From Antedon bifida (Eukaryota > Echinodermata > Crinoidea > Comatulida > Antedonidae): DNA of 64,000 bases. Shown in pieces: positions 51,801-55,000 of this stretch. Where the stretch lies: contig OY727102.1 of assembly GCA_963402885.1 (NCBI GenBank), forward strand, positions 7,626,001-7,690,000, read 5' to 3'. The notes beneath the pieces are model-generated. The model saw only the letters and a program-made list of their open reading frames with translations. It did no database searches and was not told the DNA's origin. Within the stretch, counting starts at the first letter, position 1. The number at the start of each line of letters is the position of its first letter. A program made the translations under genes and the position numbers.

Positions 51801-54028
51801 TAGTCATATGGGATGCATCTATATATAAATTTACGTAAGGCCAAAATTTGGTAAATTGCGCGTAATTTCTGGAATTTCTATAGTTTTAACAAAGTATTAA
51901 ATCGCAAATGTTTTACTGTATTTAGTGGTATAATTATAATTTATAGGCCTATAAAACATGAACAAAATATTTCTTTACTGAGTGGATAAAGAATATATTT
52001 AAAAACTATTCGTCTTTGTACCCATCCTGTTCCCGAGCTCTCAACCCTAATGTTACATACAAAACACAAATTGGGTTTGTTTAAATAAAATATTTTGATT
52101 CATTTTGTGACAAGCTCTTCGAAAGTAATTCCCAGGGTGCTAATTTTATTTGACTACATAAATCATTGTGTCTATTTATTCATTTCTGTAAACGACAATG
52201 TATTATATAGTACATTTGAAATCGCCATTTTTTTATGCTGAAATTACTGTGTATTCGAGAAGCATCTGTGGGCACGACCGAGACGCGAACCATCTAGTAC
52301 AGACAATTTACAGTATTTGTTAACGCAGGCCTACAAATGTTACTAGACTGGCTAAATAACAAAATTTCTTTTGGCTTTACTGTGTGGTTTATATTAAACA
52401 ACAATATATTAAAAATAGAATATAATCATTCTTTCTACCATATGCAATTTGGAAAATCAACCTCATTTAATACCAAAATTATATATCATTCTTTCTATCA
52501 GTTGCAATTTGGAACACACTAATTACAAAAAAAATCCCCAAAATCACTAAATACCTGGATCTGGACTTAGCGGTCTCTTTTTTGATGTTTCTGTAATAAG
52601 AAATAGTTTTTAGATTATATTTATTAGACAAAATTATACATGCTATTGTTATTTACTAATGGGGTGCGGAGCAGAAGAAAGAGTGATGCAGCCTGCCGCC
52701 ACTACCTATGCTTGGCCTAAACTTTAGATAATTGCAAATTGTGTATACAATAAAAGTAGTCTATTATCAATTAAATTCAATTAAACTGTACCTTTTTGCT
52801 TTAGTTTATTTAATGCAGCTTTCACTTCCTCTGCATCAACTATGGTCTCCCAGTCCTCTAAAAACTTCTGCTGATTTTGTTGTGGTACTAAGATATTTGC
52901 CAAACCCTCGATTAGAGTTTGATTTACATGCATGATCAACAGTTGTGTTAAAGCATTCTGATCATTTGTCCACAGACGAAAGAATAGCGATGACTTTGGA
53001 TCACTGAATCCTACTCCAATGACTTTATAGGATGGTGGTAAACTTTGGCTCAATTTGTTGTCTTGCTCAATAGATTTTACACAATCATCAAGTGCGCTCA
53101 GTTTAGATTTGGAACGGACAATGATAGGAAATGTTGCGCCTTTAAATAAAAAAAAATATTATAAAGTCAACACAAAATTACTACAATACTTACAAGATAT
53201 TGATACTTTCTTTGACTCATGTTTAAATATTTTAAGGTTTAAAATTGTTAACACTTTTAAATTATTTTGTCATATTTATATATTTATATTGTTTGTATTA
53301 AAAACCTTAATGCAGATTGTTAGTTTTGAAATAAGTGAAAACAAAAATAAGACAAAAATGTAGATGGAGATGCCCAAAAACCAATTATCAACATTTTATA
53401 CCCTAACATTTTTCTTAACCTAAATATATTAATAACTAAAAAAAAACCAGCAGATTTTGTGAGCATGCCCTTGTACGTACCATTTTTTAGTAATATGTTT
53501 TTTGCTCGTGGTCCAAGGCAATTTGCGAACCTTTTAATTTTGTCTGGTTCAATGGCTAACAGTTGATTAACCTCCAGGTGAAGTACTACTTTCCAAATAT
53601 TGTCAAAATGTAATTGTTTAAGTTGATAATTAGCAGTAACATCACTAAACCCCTTTGGGTCAACTTCTCTCAATGCAGCAAACAGGGTTCTCCTATACAG
53701 CGACAACGGTTGATAATCCTCAGTACTTTGTTCAACATCTTTGATATACTGAATGATAAGATTTTCAGCAGCCTTCAATTCTGATAGTTTACAGATATCG
53801 AGTAAAAGTTGGACATTACTAGGAGAAATATGACCTTTGTCACCTAGAGCATTTAGTAAATCTTGTGCAGTGTAATCTTGTCTGGTGATGTCCCCTACAC
53901 GTAAATGATCCAACATTATAAACTGCAACCAAGCATATGTGTCACCGACATAGTGTTTACTAACATCAGCTTTTAATTTTGTGAATTTTTCCATTTTATA
54001 TTCAATTTCAGCCATTTTACTACCAAAT
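2057..54028 (-). CDS. DED / TRADD-N-like / LRR receptor-like gene (16 coding exons, spliced)
   Basis: Gene model assembled from splice signals and phase. Coding exons in transcript order are 53481-54028 (ATG at 54013-54015), 52792-53139, 52555-52590, 42564-42608, 41866-41949, 36202-36603, 35734-35811, 34739-34813, 34066-34137, 33778-33879, 31312-31443, 25774-26301, 23624-23674, 23368-23418, 23143-23244 and 2057-6870. Every internal exon is phase 1 at both ends and the total is 7455 nt, in frame throughout. The predicted 2484-residue protein combines death-effector-like bundles, two TRADD-N-like alpha/beta domains, charged linkers and about 48 leucine-rich repeats. Such domains act in cytoplasmic innate immune and apoptosis signalling. 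No Walker A motif (GxxxxGKS/T) was seen, so a NACHT ATPase seems absent. Linker exons may be alternatively spliced. Splitting into two genes cannot be excluded without transcript data, mainly across the 10 kb (52554-42609) and 16 kb (23142-6871) introns. Confidence 0.65.
2157..6230. repeat. 177-bp tandem repeat array with 8-unit higher-order period (1416 bp)
   Basis: Within the LRR exon, 2905-4320 and 4321-5736 are two consecutive 8-unit blocks. By eye they differ at about five positions, for example 3411/4827, 3850/5266, 4192/5608 and 3056/4472. The block starting at 5740 then matches 4855 onward, a shift of five units (885 bp). Plus-strand stop triplets recur at 3555-3557, 4971-4973 and 5856-5858, marking the same unit variant. 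Confidence 0.85.
6871..7238. other. Intron sequence between LRR exon and transposon array
   Basis: AT-rich sequence with no exon I can support. It is the 3' end of the 16 kb intron that ends at the acceptor 6871-6872. Confidence 0.5.
7239..8778 (-). mobile_element. Helitron-like unit 1
   Basis: This is the element whose 3' CTAG borders unique intron sequence (CTAG then TTATTTATTG on the minus strand). Two TGACGTCA palindromes remain (near 7865 and 8616). Its upper end is a purine-rich AAGAAAAAAAATAATAATAA run rather than a hairpin block. Confidence 0.65.
8779..10339 (-). mobile_element. Helitron-like unit 2
   Basis: It is 1561 bp, the same length as unit 3 and very similar to it, which suggests these two were duplicated together. 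TGACGTCA occurs near 9582 and 10158. The site near 9407 is mutated to TAACGTCA. Confidence 0.65.
10340..11900 (-). mobile_element. Helitron-like unit 3
   Basis: 1561 bp. It ends in the same GAAACATTTTTTGTTTT-type junction as unit 2. Three TGACGTCA palindromes are intact (near 10968, 11143, 11721). Confidence 0.65.
11901..13486 (-). mobile_element. Helitron-like unit 4 with 5' hairpin block
   Basis: The upper end (13426-13486) holds the block AATAAAGATTTT..ACAATAACAAT followed by a hairpin with arms AGGTGATCATTT / AAATGATCACCT. TGACGTCA occurs near 12517, 12691 and 13267. Confidence 0.65.
13487..15053 (-). mobile_element. Helitron-like unit 5 with 5' hairpin block
   Basis: It ends with one hairpin block at 15000-15053. 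The conserved palindrome near 14838 is mutated to TGTCGTCA, the same change as in unit 10, so the two share part of their ancestry. Confidence 0.65.
15054..16580 (-). mobile_element. Helitron-like unit 6
   Basis: It starts a second subfamily (units 6, 7, 8, 10) marked by a changed leader after the 3' hairpin (TTTATAAATTTATTGACATTAAT). It has no hairpin block at its upper end. Spacing is 1527 bp, almost equal to unit 8. Confidence 0.65.
16581..18217 (-). mobile_element. Helitron-like unit 7, chimeric, with two 5' hairpin blocks
   Basis: The lower part matches unit 6, while from about 17740 upward it matches unit 4 (shared GGGCTTTTTA and AATAGTAAAGATATG variants). This suggests recombination between units. 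Two 55-bp hairpin blocks lie at 18106-18217. Confidence 0.6.
18218..19743 (-). mobile_element. Helitron-like unit 8
   Basis: Near copy of unit 6 (1526 versus 1527 bp), with the same purine-rich upper end. It abuts the divergent unit 9 directly. Confidence 0.65.
19744..21416 (-). mobile_element. Divergent Helitron-like unit 9 with its own end sequences
   Basis: The 3' hairpin is changed on both arms (AAACTCGTC / GACGAGTTT), the inboard motif is GGTTATCCGCC, and the upper end carries a hairpin GGTTATCCGC / GCGGATAACC at 21333-21357. The body is unrelated over most of its length, with an internal direct repeat of about 300 bp (20690-20980 versus 20990-21280). A tRNA-like segment lies at 19914-19990. 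One AGGTGATC block (21360-21416) separates it from unit 10. Confidence 0.6.
19914..19990 (-). repeat. tRNA-like (pol III promoter-like) segment in unit 9
   Basis: On the minus strand, a box A-like TGGCTCGATGTGTAGTGC (19963-19980) is followed by a perfect box B, GGTTCGAATCC (19926-19936). The flanking acceptor arms do not pair, so this is a tRNA-derived SINE head or tRNA pseudogene rather than a working tRNA. Confidence 0.55.
21417..23106 (-). mobile_element. Helitron-like unit 10 with three 5' hairpin blocks
   Basis: The body runs to about 22941. The upper end has three copies of the 55-bp hairpin block (22942-22995, 22996-23050, 23051-23106). It is the 5'-most unit of the array on the minus strand and stops 36 bp before exon 23143-23244. 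Confidence 0.65.
23143..23244 (-). CDS. Linker exon (102 nt, phase 1-1)
   Basis: Acceptor TTTGATAG at 23245-23252, donor GTAATT at 23142. It encodes a charged linker including LRDYVREMFVEKKC and SEKSPKEMELIK. It is the last small exon before the LRR exon. No domain recognised. Confidence 0.6.
23368..23418 (-). CDS. Basic linker exon, copy 2 (51 nt, phase 1-1)
   Basis: Acceptor TTTTATTAG, donor GTAAGA. It encodes ESEDQVEAKKPRKSKK, a short acidic then basic segment. It is a near duplicate of exon 23624-23674. The lysine-rich half could act as a nuclear localisation or phosphoinositide-binding patch, which is speculative. Confidence 0.65.
23624..23674 (-). CDS. Basic linker exon, copy 1 (51 nt, phase 1-1)
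   Basis: Acceptor GTGTTTTAG, donor GTAAGT. It encodes VSEDPVKAKKPRKSRK. It has the same length, phase and motif as 23368-23418, lying 256 bp away, so one is a tandem duplicate of the other. Confidence 0.65.
24278..24556. repeat. 21-bp minisatellite, left arm (about 13 copies)
   Basis: Unit CATGCAGTACACACCAATCG plus one base, with variants at the last positions (ATCGT, ATCAT, AACAT, ATGGT). The same array appears inverted at 24894-25195. Confidence 0.85.
24894..25195. repeat. 21-bp minisatellite, right arm, inverted (about 14 copies)
   Basis: Reverse complement of the left-arm unit, with a similar but not identical order of variants and about one more copy. Together the arms can form a hairpin several hundred bases long. 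Confidence 0.85.
25774..26301 (-). CDS. Exon with two death-effector-like domains (528 nt, phase 1-1)
   Basis: Acceptor TTTCAATCTAG at 26302-26312, donor T|GTATGC. The 176 codons hold two helical bundles. The first (about residues 5-85) includes LLKTLYKDLLLPHML and IDLLEFLIESNHLT. The second (about 95-170) includes RCMLVEFGNKLTTKNVE, then LINDLEKRQIISEGKMQLF, which follows the DED pattern of an early F/L-rich helix, a charged surface and a LExxxxIS..xxxLF helix 5-6. Tandem DEDs mediate assembly with caspase-8/FADD-type partners. The partner here is unknown. CARD is the main alternative for the first bundle. Confidence 0.7.
26302..26499. other. Intron flank
   Basis: No feature beyond the polypyrimidine tract of the 26302 acceptor. 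The last nine bases (26491-26499) are the left target duplication of the following palindromic element. Confidence 0.5.
26500..27125. mobile_element. Palindromic (fold-back) DNA transposon with 9-bp target duplication
   Basis: The termini begin GGGTGTCTAGAAAACTCAGA and end with its near complement. Identical GATGTGAAC nonamers flank it at 26491-26499 and 27126-27134. The two halves are inverted copies through most of their length, with several extra AGATCTGAGTTTTCTAG-type hairpins near each end. A 9-bp duplication with long inverted repeats suggests a Mutator-like MITE. There is no coding capacity. Confidence 0.8.
27135..27765. other. Intron with degenerate inverted repeats
   Basis: It contains AAGATGGCCGCC (27361 region) and its inverse near 27505-27530. 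No gene is apparent. Confidence 0.4.
27766..28867. repeat. Duplicated C-rich repeat block
   Basis: 27766-28102 recurs at 28531-28867 with offset 765 and only a few substitutions. The sequence between them (28103-28530) contains two or three degenerate versions of the same C-rich motif family (CCCCAGT..CCC..CCTCTTC..ACATCCCA). It looks like a decayed tandem repeat. Confidence 0.8.
29001..29156. mobile_element. Short MITE (about 156 bp)
   Basis: The terminal inverted repeats GCTTGGTTCCCACTAG / CTAGTGGGAACCAAGC are perfect over 16 bp, with further inner complementarity. A clean target duplication was not found. Confidence 0.65.
29160..30690 (+). pseudogene. Decayed transposon-associated coding remnant
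   Basis: Translated pieces such as HAFIKYFFAHDHLNYGR (near 29960-30005) and EECCKSHRG/NAANPTEVFVGH (near 30230-30275, different frames) recall a multicopy uncharacterised protein family often linked to transposons in fish and invertebrates. Stops and frame changes break it throughout. The assignment rests on memory of the FFxHDHxNY motif. Confidence 0.3.
30693..30961. repeat. Tandem duplication (two copies, about 142 bp apart)
   Basis: Both copies share CATGTTTTAATAAGAAATTTAA and AAATGGCGGCCATTTTGAAA segments in the same order. The inner ATGGCGGCCAT is itself an inverted repeat. A third diverged GGCGGCCATCTTGG piece lies near 31100. Confidence 0.65.
31312..31443 (-). CDS. Linker exon (132 nt, phase 1-1)
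   Basis: Acceptor TTTGATAG at 31444-31451, donor A|GTGAGT. It encodes a predicted helix, IPEHLQLFQQMLDQLKEYAA, then EYQEKQTKERKHEKVPV. The EYQEKxxxE stretch and the preceding helix resemble exon 34739-34813, so the two are probably duplicates. Confidence 0.65.
31444..31748. other. Intron, nothing recognised
   Basis: AT-rich sequence between exon 31312-31443 and a small MITE. Confidence 0.4.
31749..31959. mobile_element. MITE with TTAAAGATGTATTGTC ends (copy A)
   Basis: The left end TTAAAGATGTATTGTC pairs imperfectly with the right end GACAACACATCTTAA. The same termini bound a longer copy at 44491-44836. Confidence 0.55.
32232..33716 (+). mobile_element. Solo Helitron-like element related to the array
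   Basis: The 5' region has a perfect hairpin (arms AGGTTATATGCAT / ATGCATATAACCT, 32237-32265). The 3' end has ATGCATATAACCT again, then a hairpin with arms AATTCGTCA / TGACGAATT, then AAAT and CTAG (33713-33716) followed by T. The length of about 1.48 kb matches the array units. The body shares the GCGC-rich stretches of divergent unit 9 and carries a tRNA-like segment. It sits in the intron between exons 33778-33879 and 31312-31443, opposite in orientation to the gene. Confidence 0.65.
33290..33366 (+). repeat. tRNA-like segment in the solo Helitron-like element
   Basis: Box A-like TGGCTCGGTGGTCTGTGC (33297-33314) and box B-like AGATCGAGCC (33341-33350), in the same orientation as the host element, as in unit 9. 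Confidence 0.5.
33778..33879 (-). CDS. Linker exon (102 nt, phase 1-1)
   Basis: Acceptor TTCTTATCAG, donor G|GTAAAT. It encodes an acidic start (DSDELFDTSLSIEMLPISF) and then KEKHESQGLVKSE. The LPI..KE(K/D)H(E/S) pattern is shared with exon 35734-35811, which suggests a duplicated linker module. Confidence 0.65.
34066..34137 (-). CDS. Linker exon (72 nt, phase 1-1)
   Basis: Acceptor ATTAAGCAG, donor A|GTGAGT. It encodes EYNKKFGELPICEEEPKSPK plus a short tail. Acidic/SP-rich, no domain recognised. Confidence 0.6.
   Translation of the reverse strand, partial: RNITRSLANCQFVKKNPSHRNQK
34739..34813 (-). CDS. Linker exon (75 nt, phase 1-1)
   Basis: Acceptor TTGTTGATAG, donor G|GTGAGT. It encodes a single amphipathic helix, YFPVLKQMHDELKKEYQEKH, alignable with the helix of exon 31312-31443. 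Confidence 0.65.
34814..35733. other. Intron, nothing recognised
   Basis: AT-rich. The minus-strand open frame at 35333-35560 lacks convincing splice context and any recognisable domain, so I do not call it. Confidence 0.4.
35734..35811 (-). CDS. Linker exon (78 nt, phase 1-1)
   Basis: Acceptor TTTAAACAG, donor G|GTGAGC. It encodes KSDKEKLPIRIKEDHSFPKL and a short tail, similar in layout to exon 33778-33879. Confidence 0.65.
36202..36603 (-). CDS. TRADD-N-like domain exon, copy 2 (402 nt, phase 1-1)
   Basis: Acceptor CGTTTAAG at 36604-36611, donor G|GTAAAG. The 134 codons contain helices (LELLFRLMEEQKEWSKKAVN, DVHETIKHLDAYFRKKK) and then an alternating strand-helix core, VETGCIVLHLVSHDTEALNE, followed by LWDMYCNKTLHKDLAEIIG. 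The GCIVLxL...TxExLxxLWxxY pattern matches my memory of a TRADD-N-like domain common in DED- or NACHT-containing proteins of corals, lancelets and echinoderms, probably a protein-interaction module. The family name needs a profile search. Confidence 0.65.
36604..37234. other. Intron, nothing recognised
   Basis: AT-rich. It contains AGGCCTAGGCCTG-type words near 36830. 37231-37234 (AAAG) is the left target duplication of the LTR element. Confidence 0.4.
37235..37879 (+). repeat. 5' LTR (645 bp)
   Basis: Begins TGTAATGTAATG and ends TATATTACA (TG...CA). It holds a degenerate tandem of ACACCTTACAGCCACCTCAC units (37600-37735) and AATAAA near 37799. Confidence 0.9.
38734..39153 (+). CDS. Unknown 139-codon frame inside the LTR element
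   Basis: Opens at an ATG and ends in TGA, lying where gag would be expected. It contains VRKFWWNIDRYNDTDKLIKE and SGSTKRFIKRLYNATNY. I do not recognise the family, and no zinc knuckle is visible. It may be a gag or accessory remnant, or chance. Confidence 0.35.
   Translation: MQSDTFTHPTKVEPLDLQPYIDCVENNMGLAAPFQMKEEQIKEQTNLIMTAPNDSNMTLNRGRFKAGHFQVLVSYSKPTSAKCNTDKTKHDSNVRKFWWNIDRYNDTDKLIKEIINDKQIPISGSTKRFIKRLYNATNY
39741..40082 (+). pseudogene. Retropepsin / RT-linker fragment of Gypsy-type pol
   Basis: The frame contains GGITILGAAILRYSG, VTYITESSEKIFLSREACIA and LGIVSKSFP, then a CxC-PLRKAPPPMP segment. These motifs match the protease-to-RT linker of invertebrate Gypsy-like polyproteins as I remember them. 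The frame stops at 40082 and no RT follows, so pol is truncated by deletion. Confidence 0.6.
40601..41245 (+). repeat. 3' LTR (645 bp)
   Basis: Offset exactly 3366 from the 5' LTR with no indel. By eye the only clear difference is ACAGACA versus ACAGCCA (37616/40982), so the insertion is recent. Confidence 0.9.
41730..41821 (+). mobile_element. 3' tail of a non-LTR retrotransposon
   Basis: A T-rich run, AATAAAAGTTGAATTGAATT and the (TTGAA)n ending resemble a CR1/L2-type 3' terminus. A similar tail occurs at 46470-46485. Confidence 0.45.
41866..41949 (-). CDS. Linker exon (84 nt, phase 1-1)
   Basis: Acceptor TACTTTTATAG, donor G|GTAAGT (strong). It encodes EPKYDKKQVLEGNNFLVKED plus SPKEHEI. 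The SPKE motif recurs in exon 23143-23244. Confidence 0.65.
42270..42535 (+). mobile_element. SINE-like element
   Basis: A degenerate box B (GATTCAAAACC) near 42300, an A-rich stretch and the tail GGCGCTTTATAAATCCAGGA followed by (ATT)n are typical of tRNA-derived SINEs of invertebrates and fish. Confidence 0.5.
42564..42608 (-). CDS. Short linker exon (45 nt, phase 1-1)
   Basis: Acceptor AACATTAAG, donor G|GTATTT. It encodes EPGSSKQFRSSRYQ. Short but phase-consistent, called mainly on splice context. Confidence 0.5.
42756..43000 (-). repeat. Possible solo LTR
   Basis: On the minus strand a TATA-like TATTTAAG (near 42925) is followed about 85 bp later by AATAAA (near 42838) and then a terminus CCCGTAACTACA. 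The other boundary could not be fixed. TGTAGTT also recurs at 43140 and 43222. Confidence 0.35.
43384..44018. repeat. 20-bp tandem array, left arm
   Basis: About 31 copies of ACAAAATTCATTCTGTGTAG and variants (AACGAC, GTGTGG, TTGGTG spacers between ACAAAATTNATTNTGT cores). The core is nearly palindromic. Confidence 0.9.
44038..44093. repeat. Hairpin at inner edge of left arm
   Basis: CTCAAGCGTGGGACAAAACG and its inverse CATTTTGTCCCACGCTTGAG lie about 12 bases apart. The right arm has only one copy (49335-49355), so the left arm carries an inverted duplication. Confidence 0.75.
44491..44836. mobile_element. MITE with TTAAAGATGTATTGTC ends (copy B)
   Basis: The right end GACAATATATCTTTAA pairs with the left. 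It is nested inside the 6.5 kb element and is the same family as 31749-31959. Confidence 0.6.
45090..45135. promoter_or_regulatory. Inverted pair of CCAAT boxes
   Basis: GTGATTGGTTAATG and GTCCAATCAC face each other about 25 bases apart, upstream of a plus-strand segment with a strong splice donor (G|GTAAGC at 45528). Promoter function is inferred. Confidence 0.35.
45275..45527 (+). other. Putative first exon of a plus-strand transcript
   Basis: A 27-codon frame begins MSAKIVREKKKGCICTSH and stops at 45357. The segment ends with donor AAG|GTAAGC at 45528, and an acceptor TTATCTTTGCAG follows at 45780. The downstream sequence shows no long frame, so this may be non-coding or a captured fragment. 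Confidence 0.3.
46250..46485 (+). mobile_element. 3' end of a non-LTR retrotransposon
   Basis: T-rich stretch, AGAAAATAAATGTTGC polyadenylation context, then (GAATT)n. Same type of ending as 41795-41821. Confidence 0.45.
46412..46573 (-). CDS. Possible terminal exon inside the 6.5 kb element
   Basis: Acceptor TTTTTTCAG at 46574, phase 0, then 53 codons beginning VNRKMPSVLYNRCYLDHACT and a TGA stop at 46412. The last half reads through the antisense of a LINE tail, so only the first 25 or so codons could be ancestral. It joins in frame with 46692-46796. Family unknown. Confidence 0.35.
   Translation of the reverse strand: MNRKMPSVLYNRCYLDHACTIHMQYTKTPSIQFNSIQFKATFIFSFHIQNRFQ
46692..46796 (-). 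CDS. Possible internal exon inside the 6.5 kb element (105 nt, phase 0-0)
   Basis: Acceptor CCTACCTACAG, donor AAG|GTAATA. The 35 codons include WSATMIIDGRDKQMYLLIGM and EAQMLESNYNIK, which look like real globular protein. It is followed in frame by 46412-46573. A GC-rich segment at 47420-47520 could be its promoter. I do not recognise the family. It may be a captured host exon or part of the element's own gene. Confidence 0.45.
47340..49309. other. Interior of the 6.5 kb element, no gene seen
   Basis: AT-rich, with several AGGCCTA words and ATATCTCTATT-type direct/inverted fragments near 48640-48750. A 27-codon frame at 48343-48426 begins MEKVEKVERLYTLPWEWILE but has no supporting context. 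Confidence 0.4.
49362..49840. repeat. 20-bp tandem array, right arm, inverted
   Basis: About 24 copies of the complement (GAATTTTGTCTACACAGAAT and variants). The order of spacer variants differs from the left arm. Confidence 0.9.
50074..50436 (+). pseudogene. LINE reverse-transcriptase C-terminal fragment
   Basis: The frame is open from about 50074. It reads VIRPVLEYAVPVWGM, then SDQLESIQRRALRITFP, LSYNKAMDQCNVPVL, RRTRLCKDYYQKL and YNLRQVKEFCIPKVKT. This series is the post-RT C-terminal segment of CR1/RTE/L2-type LINEs. The 5' part is absent, as usual for truncated LINE copies. Confidence 0.75.
50667..50788 (+). other. Short unknown frame
   Basis: Begins MFNRRPRPERHGYAFEPEPR and ends in TAG inside an AGGCCTAGCTAGGCC word. 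It could be the start of a plus-strand transcript with the exon at 51307-51378, but no donor was found in the right phase. Weak. Confidence 0.2.
51307..51378 (+). CDS. Possible isolated exon (72 nt, phase 1-1)
   Basis: Acceptor TTTATTAATAG, donor G|GTATAG. In phase 1 it reads WAEWRWRLTKDGYAPPKLPS and FNP. Tryptophan-rich and protein-like, but no neighbouring exon was found. Confidence 0.3.
51379..52554. other. Intron sequence, nothing recognised
   Basis: AT-rich. A short direct repeat (ATCATTCTTTCTA(C/T)CA..TGCAATTTGGAA) occurs at 52426-52452 and 52487-52513. Confidence 0.4.
52555..52590 (-). CDS. Short linker exon (36 nt, phase 1-1)
   Basis: Acceptor TTCTTATTACAG, donor G|GTATTT. It encodes TSKKRPLSPDP, a basic/SP linker. 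It immediately follows the first TRADD-N-like exon. Confidence 0.6.
52792..53139 (-). CDS. TRADD-N-like domain exon, copy 1 (348 nt, phase 1-1)
   Basis: Acceptor TTTATTTAAAG at 53140, donor G|GTACAG. It encodes 116 residues with a leading helix (SALDDCVKSIEQDNKL), strand-loop YKVIGVGFSDPKSSLFFRLW and the helix NDQNALTQLL..VNQTLIEGLANIL, then DAEEVKAALNKLKQK. Its order of elements matches exon 36202-36603 (xLFFRLWTNDQNALTQL versus CIVLHLVSHDTEALNEL), so I read both as the same fold. The reading frame continues upstream past the apparent TTG at 53053, so that is not a start. Confidence 0.65.
53481..54028 (-). CDS. First coding exon: paired DED-like bundles
   Basis: Acceptor TTTATTGCAG at 54029; ATG 13 bases into the exon at 54013-54015; donor G|GTACGT. 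It encodes 178 residues. The first bundle (about 10-85) includes WLQFIMLDHLRVGDITRQDY, LLNALGDKGHISPSNVQLLL and DICKLSELKAAENLI. The second (about 100-172) includes YRRTLFAALREVDPKGFSD and IWKVVLHLEVNQLL. Helix spacing, the LxxxGxIS turn before a terminal helix and the tandem layout fit death-effector-like domains. Sequence identity to canonical DEDs looks low, and Pyrin/CARD is an alternative. The start is chosen because it is the first ATG after the acceptor and gives a phase-1 donor. Confidence 0.7.
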
Positions 54029-54506
54029 CTGCAATAAATTACATTTTACATTATGTTAGGAATCAGGATTCAATATCTGTGGATTAACTATACATTATGA
54101 CAATTTTTTAAAGCAAATTTTTAGAGTAACTGAGTTTGTTTCATTTCTTGTCTTTTTTCATAGCATTACCGTAGTTAATATTGTTTTTATTATAATTACA
54201 GTTTCTATTTTGATATTAAAGCTTAAATATAGAATTACTTACGAATTTGTTTGCAAACTACAAAATGGCCTATTCAAAGTCTGATTTTATTAATTTTCAT
54301 TTTTCATGTTAAAATACTTAACAGTAGGTTTCCTGAAAAGTATGTTTTTATCAAAAAAGTCACCTCATTTTACGGAATTTTCATTTTTCTAATCTTGTTT
54401 TTCTACCTGGCCTAGCACATAATGCTACTGTACTATCAAGAAACCTGCATTTGTTATGCAAAGTGACAACATCCGTTTTACTGCTTTCTGTGATTTACAA
54501 AATCAG

Positions 54507-55000
54507 CAGGGGCGGATCCAGGATTTAACAGAGGGGGGTTCGAATTTGGTACCAAGTATTTGAGTCGAATCGAATTTTGTTAAATTACACCCCTAGATGG
54601 CCGCAAATGGTACTCTCGCACGTAAAATTGAAGTTAAATGACACCTGTACTTGGCCGGAAATTACATTCCCATAGCGTGCTCTAGTACTCAGAAAAATTA
54701 TCGGACTTTTTCCGGAATTCCGTCGACAAGCACACTTTTGAGATTCGCGTGTTCTGTGTGGGAACCGCCGATTGTTTGATCGTTCACAAGTTTTAATTTG
54801 CATTTTCAATCAAACTAGAAAAACAGGCATTACTTTAGCATGGTGCTTTACTTTAGGGGTAGGAGTGGACAGTCTCTGCCGGCAACACTTTTGGGTCCTA
54901 GAAGGCCGGAAATTTCCTGACTTTTCGAGGTTCTGTTAATGACTTTTAATTTCATTCATGATCCAGGGGCGGATCCAGGATTTTGTGAAAGGAAGGGAAG
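54507..55000. mobile_element. hAT-like non-autonomous fragments
   Basis: CAGGGGCGGATCCAGGATTT occurs at 54507-54526 and again in direct orientation at 54964-54983. This is the terminal motif of very common hAT-type MITEs in animals. Matching right ends were not located. Confidence 0.55.

Noticed and set aside
52781..53053. TTG-initiated 90-codon gene
   Set aside because: The same frame continues upstream to a phase-1 acceptor at 53140, so it is an internal exon.
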